Source: Aphelocoma coerulescens
Taxonomy: Eukaryota; Chordata; Aves; Passeriformes; Corvidae
NCBI RefSeq assembly: GCF_041296385.1
Contig: NC_091014.1
Coordinates: forward strand, 13,429,578 to 13,493,577
Reading direction: 5' to 3'
DNA: 64,000 bases
Shown here: positions 1 to 13,311 of the stretch, piece after piece
Numbering within the stretch: position 1 is the stretch's first letter
Layout of the letters: the number at the start of each line of letters is the position of its first letter
Notes under the pieces: generated by a model
What the model saw: the letters and a program-made list of their open reading frames with translations, nothing else
The model's database searches: none
What the model was told of the DNA's origin: nothing
Program-made: the position numbers and the translations under genes

Positions 1-3000
1 ATTTAATGCAATTTCTGTTTCCTGAGAACATTATTTACTGTTGAAGTTTCAGGTACAAGGTTCATAGCTGTCTTCCTGCTGCGACTGAAGAAATGTAAAA
101 TAGACGGTGAAGAGGGGCTCTGCCAAGTGGATAAAAGCTGTATCAGAAGAGCATGGCAGTTTGGGGTTTTTATGCTTTTGAGTTCAAAGATTAGTTTAAA
201 AAAAGATGATTTTTCAGAAAATCCAATTCTCATGTGGATAACACAACAACTGTCTGCTTTTAGGAAGTTTTGCTTGCCTCTGGGAATATTTGAAGGTTTT
301 AGAGAGAAGGCTGTCCAGTGGGAAGACAGGGCAGAGTTCTGTGACTTGGGTAAACATGCACTTAGTCTGTCACCTGCTCTAGGAAAGCCTTCCCTACTGC
401 TTTAGAGCAGTTATCATGTATATCATCACCTGGCTGCATGGCCCCCCCTTCCACACTGAGAGGGGAGCCAGTACACTGCAAGCCCTCAAGCACTCACATC
501 CAGGGTTTTGCCAGATAGCCAAGGAATAGAGTGGGATTTAGTGAAAGCAAGAAGGTGGAAATCTGGGCTGAGTGCTCTAGAGACAGAGGGATGAGAGTGT
601 GAAAATTTGTTTTGCTCTTTTAGAAAAAGAAGGGACTTCCCTGCAAAACTGGGACACTTGCTGAGAAAGGGAGGGAACTAGAGAGCAGTGACAGGGAGTT
701 TGTTCTTTGAAGTAATTTGCAAGGGCAAGGCATCTGTTTCCATTGGCATCAGTAGGTACTCTTAGAAGTAGTATGTATGGTATAATGAAATGTTACAAAA
801 ACAGAGTTCCTGCTAAGCACTGATCCAGCTTCCATCAGTGGAAGTGTTTGGCTGTCTGCTGTCAGTAAATTGAGTAATTCCAGTGATTTCTGATTGTAAT
901 CTTGTCAAGGTGTTCTTTCTTTTCCCTGGCAAGTAGGGAAGCCCTTACTGCTCAATGTCTGCCTTTTTCTTCTCTCCACGTCTGTCTGTGTTCTTAAATC
1001 AGCTGGTTTAAGATGCCTGTGGAGGTAATTAGCTATAGGTACTCTATGTGGTAAGAGGAAGAGTAGCAAGCTAAAAAGTGTTAAATATTTAAGCAGAAAA
1101 GGAATTTAGGAGACTGTTATGTCAAAGGGGTTACAAACATATTGAAGGTCAAGGTTAAAGGTCATATAATTTTGATTTAGGTGCTTTTTAGGCCATTTTC
1201 CAATAAATCAGGTTCAAAGTATGAAGGTAGGCACAATTACCTGTGTAGTCTGAAGAGGAGCAATATTTAAATAAGACCAGGGAACGGTAGTGTTACACCA
1301 TTGAAAACAAACAGTGTATTAGCATGATCCCTAAAACTCAAAATAATCCTTTGGCTTTACATGGCATTAGTAATACTTTGCTGGAATGTGTCCAGTTTTG
1401 AGTAATGTACTTCAAAACTGTAGAATCTATAAAGGAGAACATATGAGTGGAGTCCTAAAATCATGATTAATGAGAGAAGACTGAAAAGTTCTGGTTTTGT
1501 CTCAAAAGAGAAGACAAAGGGAAGAGAAGATACATTTTTCTAGTACATAAGTTGCTACAGAGATAAAAGGAAATAAATTGTTCTGTCCACTGGCAATAGG
1601 ACTAGAAACTATGATTTGATACTATGGTAAAGAAAACTTAGTGAAATAGCAAGGAAAACTTCCTTGTAGCCCTGGTCTGGGGAGGCAGTAGGAGTGTTGG
1701 TACTGCAGACTGTGAAGACCAGGTGATGTGAGTGTGTCAGACCAAATTCAGTGCTTCCTTCAGGAGGTTGTTTCAGCTCTGTTTTCTCTTGTCTCCAGTT
1801 GATGTGACCATCTGTTCCCACCCACTCCAAAGTAACAAAGGGAGGTTATCAGCCATGTGGGTGGATGGGGACTAAATGAAATGCAGCCATTGGACACGCT
1901 TCAGCCACTTTGGCTGCCAACTTGTGTGTTGACAGCTGTAAACTTGCTGGAAAAACTCTTGCAGTCATTCAGAGACTTTATTTGAATCCTTGTAGTTAAT
2001 GGTATCGACTTCCAAGCCTAATTGTCTGGAAAATAAACCATGTAAATCTCATCTGTGAGTGGTGCCAGGGACTTGCCTTATTTTGGATGTTTCTCCATCC
2101 CTGCCCCAGTTCTAGTGCCATGTTCACATCCAGTGTCAACCTTTCACCTGATGCCATCTTCTTGGTGCTGAGTGAACTTTTAGCTTTGCAGTCACTTCAT
2201 CTGGTTTGCAGCAGGTGTGTGAGTTTCCATGGTAAAAGTCCCACCGTGTCTCAGGTGCTCCTCAGAGGCTGTGGATGTTGGTCATTGTTATTGTGTCTCC
2301 CTCTTCTTACCTTCTCAACTGGCAAACCTCTTTGTATTTTTCTGTCCTCATACAAAGAGCAAATGCTTTGGGAATTATTGTCTTCTCCCAGGTCGAGACA
2401 TACTTGCTCCCAGTTGTCATTAGCATGACAGCAATTGCAGCAATTAACAGGTCTTTTAGGTTTTGGTACTAATCCCATCTTGTCTACAGCACAAGAGCTT
2501 TGCTAAGCCACCTGAGAGCAATGTTCCTCTGAGCTATGCCTCTGGTGACCATGCAGGGAATAGGACTCTCCCATGTTAATTTATGCCTTCCCTCAGATGT
2601 CTGTACTGGACATGGAGAGGAAATCCCCATTGTCTTGTCTAACTCCTTTTCTCCTGTGAAGATTTTCAAGTACACATTGTCTCTACCTTATGGGTTGATC
2701 CACTATCCAATTATTCTTCTAATACTTCAGAACTTCTTAGATAGCCTTCCTCTTCCTGTGCCTCCAGAGAGTCAGCCTGTCCATAATTACCAGATTCCTT
2801 TGAAAAGACGGACATTGACACTACCATCCTATCTCTGACTTCTCAGGTTTCTCTTACTAACATGCTTCAAATCTTCTCATCCTGCCTGGTTCTCCCAGTA
2901 GATTGTGGTAAGAAGCACCTTTCTCCTTGCAACAATCATTCACTCAGGCATGCACTGAAATATTACAACTTTCACATCTGCCTGATGTTCCCCGCTGGAC

Positions 3001-5650
3001 CAAGGGGGATCTAGACAGATGTTTCCTAGTACCAGGAAAAACTTACTTCTCACTGCTCACTTAGTGGTCCCTCAAAGTAGTACTAGGGAGAGCAGCCTAT
3101 GGAATGCTGTAGCCTTCCCTTTAGGATTGCTTTAAATGCAGTGTGCAGGAGGGGGCTGACTGCATGAGTCTCCTATACCATGCTCAAAGCTTTATGGATG
3201 GATGTGTTTAAGAGTCTTCATTATGAGAAACTCTATTTTGTTTACTCCAAGATAGTGTCTGTGTTTTTAGCTGCCTGGAGTTCAAGGGTTGAATACAAAC
3301 ACAGCTGAAAGGGCAGTGAATAACATGAGGCAAGCAGCTTGCCTTTAAAAGGGAAATAACTGAAAGAGCTTGTATTATGTCAGTCTGCTGAAACTTCAGG
3401 TTTTATCTGAAGCTTACCAGCTGCGCAAGTGTAGAACTTCTCCCATTGTGCAGCTGTCTTGGGTTTGTTGCAGTCAGCATTGCAGTTCTGATCCCAGGAG
3501 TAACACTATCTGCTGTCATGTTCCCCCCCCCTCGTTTTGTCTGTTCTCAAGGCACTTCAGAACTTTCCTTTTTTCTTAGAAGCAGTTTTTATTGACTTTT
3601 GGCCACTAGAATTGAGTGGGAAGAGCTTTGTTTTACAATGTCCTTCTACATACTGCCCTCTGTGAAGCCTTGATCCTTAAGCAGTATCTTAAAAAAAAAA
3701 TAAACAAAGACCCAGGTTGTATCTGGAAAAGATTACATTCCTTTGAGTCAAAAAGAAAGTTCATCCAACTTTTATTAAACACGTTAGAGGAGATGCTATC
3801 CTAGAGATTTTTATTGGTTTCAGCTTGCATTTAACTCAAGCTGTTCACAGCCTTTTGATATATACCACAGTCCTAACACTACCAATGAACAACACTTAAA
3901 ATATGATCCTCTTCTTGTGTTTTATGGTATGAAAATCGAACTCTCAAGTTCTCCAGTCTCTAGGAAGACAAGTAAATAAACAGTCAGTACTTGACTGTAA
4001 AGTTTTACAGAGGTGTTACCTTCCTTTAGATACCACATGCTGGGGAGGGGAAAAAGACTCCAACCTTTTTCCTGGGCATTAAATTGAAAAGTTGGGCCAC
4101 ACAGCATAATGGTACATCTGTCTTCTCCTGAACTCATGCTGCTGTCTTGACTGGTAGGTTTTAAAATTCATTTTTCCCCTGCTTCATTCTCAGTCCAGGA
4201 GGCTGTTTGTTTTTGTGATTTAATCGAGCTAGCAAAGTCTTCCTCAAAATCTGCTTATGTTCTCACAGTATTCAAAGTACAAGCAGTGAGTACAGTTAAT
4301 ACCCAAGCAGTCATCAAAAGGTCTCCAGCTAAACCTTGTTGCTTGATTAGTGCCTCATACACAAAGCTATTTAAAGGTCTTAAATATCTTTGAACCTGCT
4401 ACTACTGATGGGCTTAATAACCTTAATATTTGCCTCATGGACAAATTTCCAGAAGAAGCATAAGGAACAAAACATTTCTGTACATTCACATAGCAAAAGC
4501 AAAATGAGAAACAGAGCTCAGACAACAAATGAGCTTTAAAATGGCTCTTGTAAATTTGTTTCTGTGTTCTGTAAACTCTTCTATAACTTTTCAACCAAGG
4601 TGTAAGTAGTACATGAAACTTCATATACAGCGCTGATTCTGTGCTTCAGTGCTTGTTTCTTGTACAGAAGTACAAGCCATAGTCACAAAAACATGAGAGA
4701 GGAACTGGGACCAAGCACTCCAATATGCGCTTTCTGGAAATAGATCTCTGCCCTGCATTTATTGTGTCCTCTCTCCCTAGAAGAAAAAGCTGTATTTTTA
4801 GTGTTCTACAGCTCTGTAAAAGGATCAACTGAAATTTTCCTTTATACTTTTTTGGTTCAATTTTTTATCACCTGGAGACTGTTTCCTGTTTAAAAATTGG
4901 GCTGATACAATGTTTTAAGGACTATCTGTGCTTAAAAAACAGATTCTGTTTTAATTTTTGTTCTGTATTCTCTGATACAATACTATTGAAAATCAGCAAT
5001 TCAGGACAGCTTTGAGGAACTGAATTTTCAAATTTTAATGGATTTCATGTACAACACATTTGTCCAGCTTAGTGATGATCATCACAGATTTAAGGCTGCA
5101 ATTAGATCTTGAGTAGGTCTGTGGATTCTGCTTACAATAGCAATGATACTGACACTGAGTGTGACTGAGACTGCTGCTGTCTGGAGCTATCAGGAGTGCA
5201 GAAATTGTGCTGGGATATCCCCATGGAGACACCTGAAGGCATGTTGTAGTCTGGTAGCAGGGGACACTGGAGTGACTCTGACACTGTTGGACTCCTCTGT
5301 ATTTCCAAACCATACTTCAGCCTATTGGGAATTGCTGTGGATTTGGCCCATAAACTTAAATAAATTCCTCTTAGAACTGCTAGAGCACTGAAAGGCTATT
5401 GAAAAGTTCTGGCACATAGGCCTGAGTTGTGGAAACCAGTGCAGTGATGTCAGTTGGAGTTTTGCCACTGTTTTTGCTGTGGCCAAAATTTAACTTCAGC
5501 TGTGTTGCAGAGCATGTTTGCAAATTTGGTTCAGAATCTGCTTCCCTGCCATCCCTCTTGCTATTCCAGGCTCAAATTAGTTCTAAACTTAGAATTCACA
5601 CAGTTAAATGAACACTAAAGTAATAATAAATGATATTTTGTAAAGATAAA
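1..5650. other. Non-coding stretch, no recognised gene
   Basis: AT-rich sequence with short open frames on both strands that lack flanking splice signals or any family resemblance I know. The part at about 2050-2870 is more GC-rich and has overlapping open frames of 60-113 codons on both strands, as old repeats often do, but I cannot assign it to a family. There is a run of nine C near 3524. It is probably intronic or intergenic sequence downstream of, or inside, the minus-strand FBXL13 gene. Confidence 0.5.
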
Positions 5651-5659
5651 CGAAAGTGA

Positions 5660-5805
5660 AGGTTGATCTTGTGATAAAGGCACTGATTTGGGACTTAAAA
5701 GATCCCAGTTTAATTCCCAATATGGACACAAAGCTTTTGTATCAATTTGGAAGGTCACTTATTCTCTCTTGGCCTCAGTTTCTTAGTCTCATTTTAAAAT
5801 TAAGT
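5660..5805 (+). mobile_element. Ancient tRNA-derived SINE-like copy (MIR/CORE-SINE type)
   Basis: The copy starts with a tRNA-like head. The part reading ATCCCAGTTTAATTCCCAA resembles a pol III B box followed by the usual tRNA arm. About 40 bases on comes AGGTCACTTATTCTCTC then GGCCTCAGTTTCTTAGTC, which matches the conserved 'gtcacttaacctctctgtgcctcagtttcctcatctgtaaaatg' style tail of MIR and related amniote SINEs as I recall them. It is strongly diverged and no target duplications are visible. The assignment comes from remembered consensus, so the subfamily is open. Confidence 0.5.
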
Positions 5806-6057
5806 TGAACTCTCTTCTTTGTTATACAGTGAGCTTTTCAGAGCATGACTGTGAATACTGAGTTTATGTGAAATATGTAAGAAGACAGATACCTCAGGGT
5901 TGTGGGGTTTTTTAGGCCACTATCATAAGGAAACAGTAATAGTAGCAACATGTCTGTCATCTGGAAAATCAGGTCTTACTATGTCTCTTTTCAGTGTTTA
6001 CAATAATAATTAAAATATTTGAAATTACTTAGCCTGATCAGTATCTCATGTAGAGTC

Positions 6058-6655
6058 ATGGTTTAAGCAGAACTGACAAATGAGCACCAAGCAGCCCCTC
6101 ACTCACTCCCCACCACTGGGATGGGGGGGGAGAAGCAGAAGAGTAAAAGTGAGAAAATTCATGGGTTGGGATAGAGACTTTGAGATAAAGACAGCTTGAT
6201 GGATAAAGCAAAAGCTGTGCTCACAAGCAAAGCAAAACAAGGGATCCTTTCACTACTTCCCAGGGCAGGCAGGTGTTCAGCTGTCCCCAGGAAACCAGGG
6301 CTGTATCTCATGTAGCAGGTCCTGGGTTGGGTCAGAGAAATGCCATCACTCTGAATGTCCCCTGCTCCTCCTTCTGCCGGCTCCAATGCTGAACATGGTG
6401 CCATACAGTTCAGAATATCCCTTTGGTCACTCGGGGTCAGCTGTCCCAGCTGTGTCCCCTCACAGCTTATTGTGTGCCCCCAGCCTCCTCGCTGGCAGGG
6501 CAGTGTTAGAAGCATAAAAGGCCTTGATGCTGTAAAAGGGCCACTCACAGATAACAGATTTTATATATTGCCAACACCATTTTTAGCACAAACCTAAAAC
6601 ATGGTCCATACTAGCTACTATAAAAAAAATTAGCCCTACCCCACAGAAAACCAGT
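6058..6655 (-). mobile_element. Avian LTR (endogenous retrovirus remnant), minus strand
   Basis: Read on the minus strand, this begins with a 'CTGGTTTTCTGTGGGGTAGG' type start near 6655. It continues through the segments 'TAGTAGCTAGTATGG' and 'AAGGCCTTTTATGCTTC' and ends near 6058 with the 'GGTGCTCATTTGTC...TTAAACCATGAC' type end. That order matches an LTR that is very common in bird genomes, ERVL-like as I remember it. No coding capacity is visible. It abuts the LTR-like segment at 6660-7450 in the same orientation, so the two may belong to one element. Confidence 0.65.
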
Positions 6656-6659
6656 GCAT

Positions 6660-7450
6660 GTAGGGTTTGTGTGGCCAGGTTTTGGTAGTGGGGGTGCTCT
6701 AGGGGTGGCTTCTGTGAGAAGCTGCCAGAAGCTTCCCTTATGTCCTACAGAGTCAGCGCCAGCCTGCTCCAGGATGGACCCACCACTGTCCGGTGCTGAG
6801 CCCATCAGTGACGGTGAATGACACAGTTAACGGGGAAAAATCCTGCTGCACACCAGCAGCTGGAGAGAGGAGTGAGAATATGTGAGAGAAACAGCCCTGC
6901 CAATACCCAGGTCAGGGCAGGAGGTGCTCCAGATGCCAGAGTAGAGATTGCCCTGCAGCCCCTGGTGCAGCCCCTGGAGAGCTGCAGGGGTGCAGAGATC
7001 CAGCTGCAGCTGGTGGCGGACCCCATGTGAGAGCAGGTGAAGAGCGTGAGGAGTTCTCCTTCTGCAGAGGAAGGAGTGGCAGAGATAATGTGTGAACTGA
7101 CCACAACCCCTGTTCTTTGTCCCCCTGTGCCTCTGGTGGGGAGAAAGTAGAGAAATCAACAGTGAAATTAAGCCTGGAATGAAGGGAGGGGTGAGGGGGA
7201 TATGTTTTTAAGATTTGGCTTTATTTCTTATTACCCTCTCTGATTTGATTGGGAATAAATTAAATTAATTTTTTCCCCAAGTCGAGTCTGTTTTGCCTGT
7301 GATGGTAACTGATGCCTGATCTCTTCCTGTCCTTATCCTGACCCCTGAAGCTCTTGTTATACTCTCTCTACCCTTTTCATCTGAGGAGGAGAGTGGTAGA
7401 GTGGCTTTGGTGGGTACCTGACATCCAGCCAGGACCAACCCACCATAACA
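6660..7450 (-). mobile_element. Second avian LTR-like segment, minus strand, abutting the previous one
   Basis: On the minus strand it starts near 7450 with 'GGTGGGTTGGTCCTGGCTGG' followed by 'TACCCACCAAAGCC', and it ends near 6660 with 'CACACAAACCCTACATGC'. The start closely resembles the fragment at 34540-34867, including the shared 'GGACAGG(A/G)AGAGATC' and 'AATAAGAAATAAA' parts. It is more GC-rich than its surroundings. The open frames of 60-110 codons in it (6805-7159) are on both strands and have no retroviral domains I can see. It may be a distinct LTR or the internal end of the same element. Confidence 0.55.
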
Positions 7451-10400
7451 TATTTCTTCGCTTAGAATAAAAAGTGCAGTACTATATAATAAAAACACTA
7501 CTCTATTGTAAGGATTTATTATGGGAAATTAGATGAATGCAAAAAAACTGTATCAAGAAGGTAATGTCAGAAGTCTCTGCTAAAAGTACACAAATTCTAC
7601 CAAATAAAAATGCTGTAAGTGCTTCCAGGGAGCTTGGGAAAAAAAGACAATGTGAAGATGATATGTTTACTGTGTGTCAAATTAAACTAACAGAACTCTC
7701 TTTTCCAGGTCACATGAATCAAAGGGATGAAACAGACAAATGGATTAAGGCTGACACACAAAATGGTAAAGTGTGTCTTAAAAGCCAAAGCTGGATCCAG
7801 TCTGTCAAGCTGAAGAGTTCTTAAAGGTGAAATAGGCCAAAGAAGTTAAATCAAGAAACCACAAAAGAATATTTCTGTAAAATTATGAAACTTTTTGGAT
7901 GTATATTCTTAATATAAAAGAGAAACAATATTAAAAATAAGAGCATTTTAACCTAAGATTTGCCTGTGACAGTGCTGGTGCTAAACAGTCTGGTTTACTT
8001 TTAGTGCCTTTTAGGAACAAGATGATCTTACATATATCAGAATTTATATAACTTTACCCACTTACCATATCAGTTTAAAAGCTGGTAGCTTTCAAACAAA
8101 AGTTTGGAGTTGTCATTTAGAAATAAAAAAAAGCATTTGCAACACTTCCAAGATGACATGCTTTGCAAGCTCTGTTATACTTTCAAATTAAATGTCTCAA
8201 TACTGGGGGAATTCTGCTGGTTTATGCAAAATACAGAGTTTTCTTCAACCAAATTGTATCATGGATAGCATAAAATCACTTTCAGAACTGTAGTTCTTAT
8301 GTGGTCTTCTCATTTGGTGTTTGAACCCTGAGCAGTTTCTGCCTGGGCAATGGGTACTCTATTGTAAAAATACTTCTGTGAAATGGCAGAACTTGCTCCA
8401 TGTCATCGTGAACTGCTGGTTTGTGAATAGAAATAAGAACTCCAGCTATGTCTACCACTGCTCATCTGCAAAGAAAAGCTTTTAAAATAAGTAAAAGTGC
8501 AATGGATCTGAGTAATTTCATTACTGAGTGTTCACTGGAACACTCCTCCAATTGGACTTCAGGGCCAAGTCCACATGAACATTCCCCTGAAGGAAAAGCT
8601 GCCATAGAATGGAAGTATTGGCCTGGTAACTGAGAACTGGACTCTCTTTGTTTGCTATGTTTGCAGTGACTTAGAGCCCTGTCCTGCAAAGCTGCCAGGC
8701 AGCTCTTGGAGGCAGGAAGACAGAGGAAGGAGGTGAGGGGAGCAGGTAGGCCCTGCACAAGGGCAGGACTGATTTTTGTGGAGAATTCCATGTTACTGTA
8801 ATGCAAACAGACAGTAAAGTCAATGGAGCTTTTAAAAGCCTTTCCATACCTCTGTATGGCACCTTATAAAAAGAAGTAGTGAAATTTGTGTTTTAAGCTG
8901 AAATGTAAGAATCCCTGCCAACTGAGTGGATGGCAAGGAGCAGGAGAAAATTCAGACAGTCAGCTCAGGCTTTAAGTTTTGTATATATGTGTTTGTACTT
9001 TAGGTCATAATGGTACATTATGAAATGAACTTCTCCTTTGCCACAGGATTCCCTGGGAGGTATAATTGCCCCTGGCTAATGGACTTCAAGAGTCAAGGGC
9101 AGCATTTCTGCTGTAATTCAGGGTGGTTAAAAACTCCACATTCTGTTTACTGTTGTGTGTACTATTTGTTGGGATGAGGTGGGCACTGATGCATATGACA
9201 AATTAATGTATTTTTAATATAAACACTAATATATAAAACATTTCTAATAGTATTACTAAAGGCATTACAATATTACTAAATATGAGTTATTATACTTTTT
9301 AAGGTTACAAAATTAATAAATTATAATGGGTTTGGATATCCAGAAAAATATTTGAAACAAATGATTTCTATGCCCTGCTACAGCCAAAGTGGAAAAAGCA
9401 CCTCAAAATTCACACCACATGAAAACATAAAAACAGTCTAGCAGATACTTCACAAGATCAAATCCATTTAATGGTCCCATTATTCATCTGGAATACAAAG
9501 GCTGTCAGCCTGAGATTAAGGTTGTGGTTTTTGGGACTGCTGCATCAGCAGTTTAAGGGAGAACATACTAAGAAAACATGTTGTTTGTTCCATATCCAAA
9601 AGAAAGCAAACTCTGGCTTTCAATTCATTGATTTTCTAAATCTAGCAGGAATTAAACATCAGGATTTTTAGTTACTCACTTAAAGAAGTTTAAATAAGCC
9701 AGCAGAAAAATTGTGCTACCGCTAAAGCTACTGATTATATTCATTCCAAGCTAATGTAATTCCAAGCTAATACCAACTAGAATGTTAATATAAAGGTCAA
9801 GAATGAGCTGAAGGAGGACAAATCCTTGAGAGTTTCCCCAAAGGCATTGAAAAATGTCTTGTTCTGCTATAATGAGGTGAAACTATTTTTCTCTAGACAA
9901 AGATATCAGCAATTAGAATCTGAATGGTAAATCCCTTATGTGCTCATGTATCTCTTTTGTCCATTTGGTGAGAAGACGTATTCTTGTAACTGGAGCAAAT
10001 TTATACTTTTAACACTTTTTTCATCTGTGCTCCCTTTAATTTGGTTCTCCTGGTCTCTCAGCTGCCAGCCAGCCCACAGTTCAGATCTGCAGACACTAAC
10101 ATCAGCTCCTTTAGAGAGCTGGACTCAGCCCAGGAGGCCTTTATGAGAAGGAGGGCTCTGGGTGCACAAGTGACTGTTGAGAAGTGGAGAACTGTGCTTA
10201 AATGGTTGGGTGTAGTTGTGTATTAAAGAATCTGTAGTCTATACCTACTCACTGCTCTCAGTTACTCAAGAAGGCTGTATTTGCTGAGTACCAGCCACAT
10301 CAAGTGTGAAGTTCTCTGGGGAGTCGGAGTGTTTGTGTCCTGGAGAGGACCTTCATGGCAAAGAAGAACCTCAAACACATGCAGATTTATTCATTGCTTA

Positions 10401-10990
10401 CTCTGCACAGGACTACAAAAACTTTCATTATTGAAAGATGAAGACAGCTTGAATCAACATCTGAGAGTTAGCAGTGCTGTCTGAGTGCAGCTGTCTTGCT
10501 TGAAGGCATTCATACCCCTGTGAGAAAGATTTGCAGTGCTTCCTTACTAATGCAGCAAATGGCCTTTTATTAAAGTTTGATTAGTTTTAAGAAAAAATAA
10601 CACAGTGGTCTTTTCATGCTCTAGAAAAAAACCCTTGAAATGTAGAGATGTTGCACAATTTCTTCATTTTTCATTTTGAAGAATTTGTTTTTTCAGGCTC
10701 TGATCTGTGTTTTTTCGTGAAGGTGCTTATGTTACCATCTCAGTCATATCCAAGCCAGGAAGGAGGATCAGCATCATTATGTTCCTGTTTCTCCAGTTCA
10801 GCTGTGTATTTCAAGACAGCTTGTCTGTAACAAAGGTTCAAAAATAATAATGACAAAATAAAAATTTTTGGAGGCTGTTTCTACAAAGAACACTAGAAGC
10901 AGTTTAATGAGGAAAAGTTCCTTGTTTTAACTAAAGCTATCAATACTATAAGGGTGTTGTGGAAAGTAAACTAGAAGATAATTGTTTAGG
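7451..10990. other. Non-coding stretch, no recognised gene or repeat
   Basis: AT-rich sequence. The frames at 7537-7824 and 8462-8862 lack splice context and resemble no family I know. About 9200-9350 is very AT-rich with repeated TATTACTAA-like words. Confidence 0.45.
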
Positions 10991-11480
10991 TCATAGAGTC
11001 GCAGAATAAATTAGGTTGGAAAAAGCCTCTGGAGAGCGTTTCATCCTGGTGTTGCTTTAAATGTATCCAGCTAGACCAGGTGAGTCATGGCTTTGCCCAG
11101 ATGAGTTCTGAACATGTTTAGGGATGAAGGTTGCACAGTCTCTGTGAGCCTCTTCAAGAGTTTGACCAGCTTCCTGGTTAAAAAAATTAAAGTTTCCTTT
11201 TAATCAGAATGTAATCAGAATTTTACGTATGCCACTTGTCCTATCAGTGCACCTTTGAGAATGGTCTGGCTGTGCCTTCTCTTCTGTGTGCTCTGATAGG
11301 GGTTAGAGACAGCAATAAGGTCTCCTCCATCTCGAGCCTTCTCCCGTGACTTACCAAAGCAATGCTCTGGAGATTCTTCACACAGCACATGCTCCAGCCC
11401 TTTAATGGTCTTGGTGGGCTTCATCCACACTTGCTCTAGTGTGTCAGCATCTGCCTGAACACAGATCTGAGTGGGTGATG
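10991..11480 (-). mobile_element. CR1 LINE, 3' part, minus strand
   Basis: The + strand reads as the reverse complement of a CR1 3' end. It begins TCATAGAGTCGCAGAATAAA then TTAGGTTGGAAAAAGCCTCT. It goes on through AGCTAGACCAGGTG, CTTGTCCTATCAGTGCACC, ATAAGGTCTCCTCC and TGCTCCAGCCCTTTAATGG, which are standard CR1 3' landmarks in the right order. The 123-codon minus frame at 11215-11586 lies largely inside this copy and is not a host gene. The copy is diverged and 5'-truncated, as is usual for CR1. Confidence 0.85.
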
Positions 11481-13311
11481 CCACTGGAATAATAATATTG
11501 TCTTTGGAAGAAAACATAACACCAAACAAGATAAATAAACCATCTACCTCCAAAGGTATCACGGCATCTCCAGAGTGTTTTTTCATAGTTCTATAGGAAG
11601 GCTATAGTAACTGTGCAGGTCCATCTCTTTTTCTGTTTGAACCAGTGTCTGTGGCACCTCCAAGTATTTTTACCCTTTCCTCCTTCACCCTCTGCTTGCT
11701 TTTTGGCCAGCCTCTCTCCTGTACTTATCTTCTGTCACTCACCTCTTTTAATGTGTATTGTTTCAGAAATAGAATTGAGTGCACAGTGGGCAGAGCTACA
11801 AGAGCCTTACCGTTACCTGCGCTTACCTGCACTGGCCCTGGACCTGCCCCAAGGCCATGTTTTGCAGCTTCTGTGACAGCTGAACCAGAAGAGAGTTGTC
11901 TATGATGCTCAAACCCACCCATGACACCTAGATCTCTCTCAACATTTTGTGGCCACTGCCTTTTTGCAGCATTAGAACATAAACCCAAAAACTAGATCAA
12001 AATTAAAGAAAATCTGGCCTCCTGAGTGAGACACTAAAAAGAAGAGCAAATCTCTCCTTTCCCTTCTTTCCTGGCAGTGTCAGTCCCACAACTTTCATTA
12101 CCTTCCCAAACTGAAGAAGCTCAACCCACCACTTTCAGTCTTGTGAATGTCTCTTTCTTTCCATGCCTTGTGTGACCTGGCTGCCAGCCTGGTCCTGTTG
12201 AGCAGAGCACCCTTCTGCCCAGCCTCCCCCAGCTCTGGCTCTGCGCTCCAGAACCCCCTCTGTGCTGAGCATACTCCAGTGCTCCTTGGAGAAATGCCAA
12301 GTCTCTGCATCTCCCATCCTCTCCAGGATTTTCAACCTGATCTGGTGTGTCACAGCCACAGCAAGGCAGTCTTTCTCCCTGCTGGCCAGTTCCTAAGCTC
12401 TGGAAAAATACAATCTATAGCATCCAGACAATACTAGAAAAAAATCCAAATTGAAGCGCTTTGTTATCTGCCAGTAATGCTGCTGCAGTGTTTTCTGTGG
12501 TTTTTTCCCAAAGTGGGAACACTGGAGATGGTTACAAGAGGCAGATATGCCCAGCTGTAATGCTTGCACCACTACAGCAGGGAAAAGGAAGTGGGCAGGA
12601 GTGGAAAAGGGACAGAATTAGTGAAGCTAAGAGGGCTTGTTTTCAACCACTGCAGGATATTTTTTTTATAAAAAGTCCAACACTGACATACTCTATGAAG
12701 CACAGGAACACAAGGCTGCATCTGTTTTTGCATTAGGGAGGCCTGTGCCATTGAGGAATGTGTGCACAATTTATATGAGCTATAAGCTCTGACCTATAAA
12801 AAATCAACTCATCCAAGTCCAAATTCCTGTTTTTCATGGAAACTGCGATGTATAGCGGCTGTCTGAAGCATGTATAAGGGGAGCTGTTACTATTTTTTTG
12901 GAAACTTACGATGTCCCATGCCTGGAGCTACAGTTGAGTGGTTTGCCAGAAACAGCCATTCATTAATCATCAACACATGGTAAAAAGATTGTTTATTTAA
13001 GATATACTGCTCTATGACAGAGCCTGTTAATTATATTTATTTATGTATTTATTTCTTTACTGTCTTAAATGAGCACATTGATGAATAAAAGTATTTCAGC
13101 CAATAATTACAGTTATCTTTGGCAAAACAACTATCTCTTGGTATAAGTCAGACAAAAGTACTGGCCCAAACACACAGCTTGAGCAGCACTGGAATACGTA
13201 ATTGAATCCTTACCCAAAGTTTGAATCCATTTTACTGAGGGGAGGTAACTGGGAAATACAGTTCTGCAACATGGTCTGAATCCTGAGCCATTCCAAAATT
13301 CAACAGTTTTT
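11481..13311. other. Non-coding stretch, partly GC-richer, unclassified
   Basis: The part at 11600-12440 is richer in C and G and has frames of 70-96 codons on both strands. I see no splice sites that would make them exons and no known domain. From about 12780 on it is AT-rich. Confidence 0.4.

Noticed and set aside
11215..11586. 123-codon minus-strand frame that looks protein-like
   Set aside because: Most of it lies in the CR1 3' part at 10991-11480, which matches known CR1 landmarks in order.
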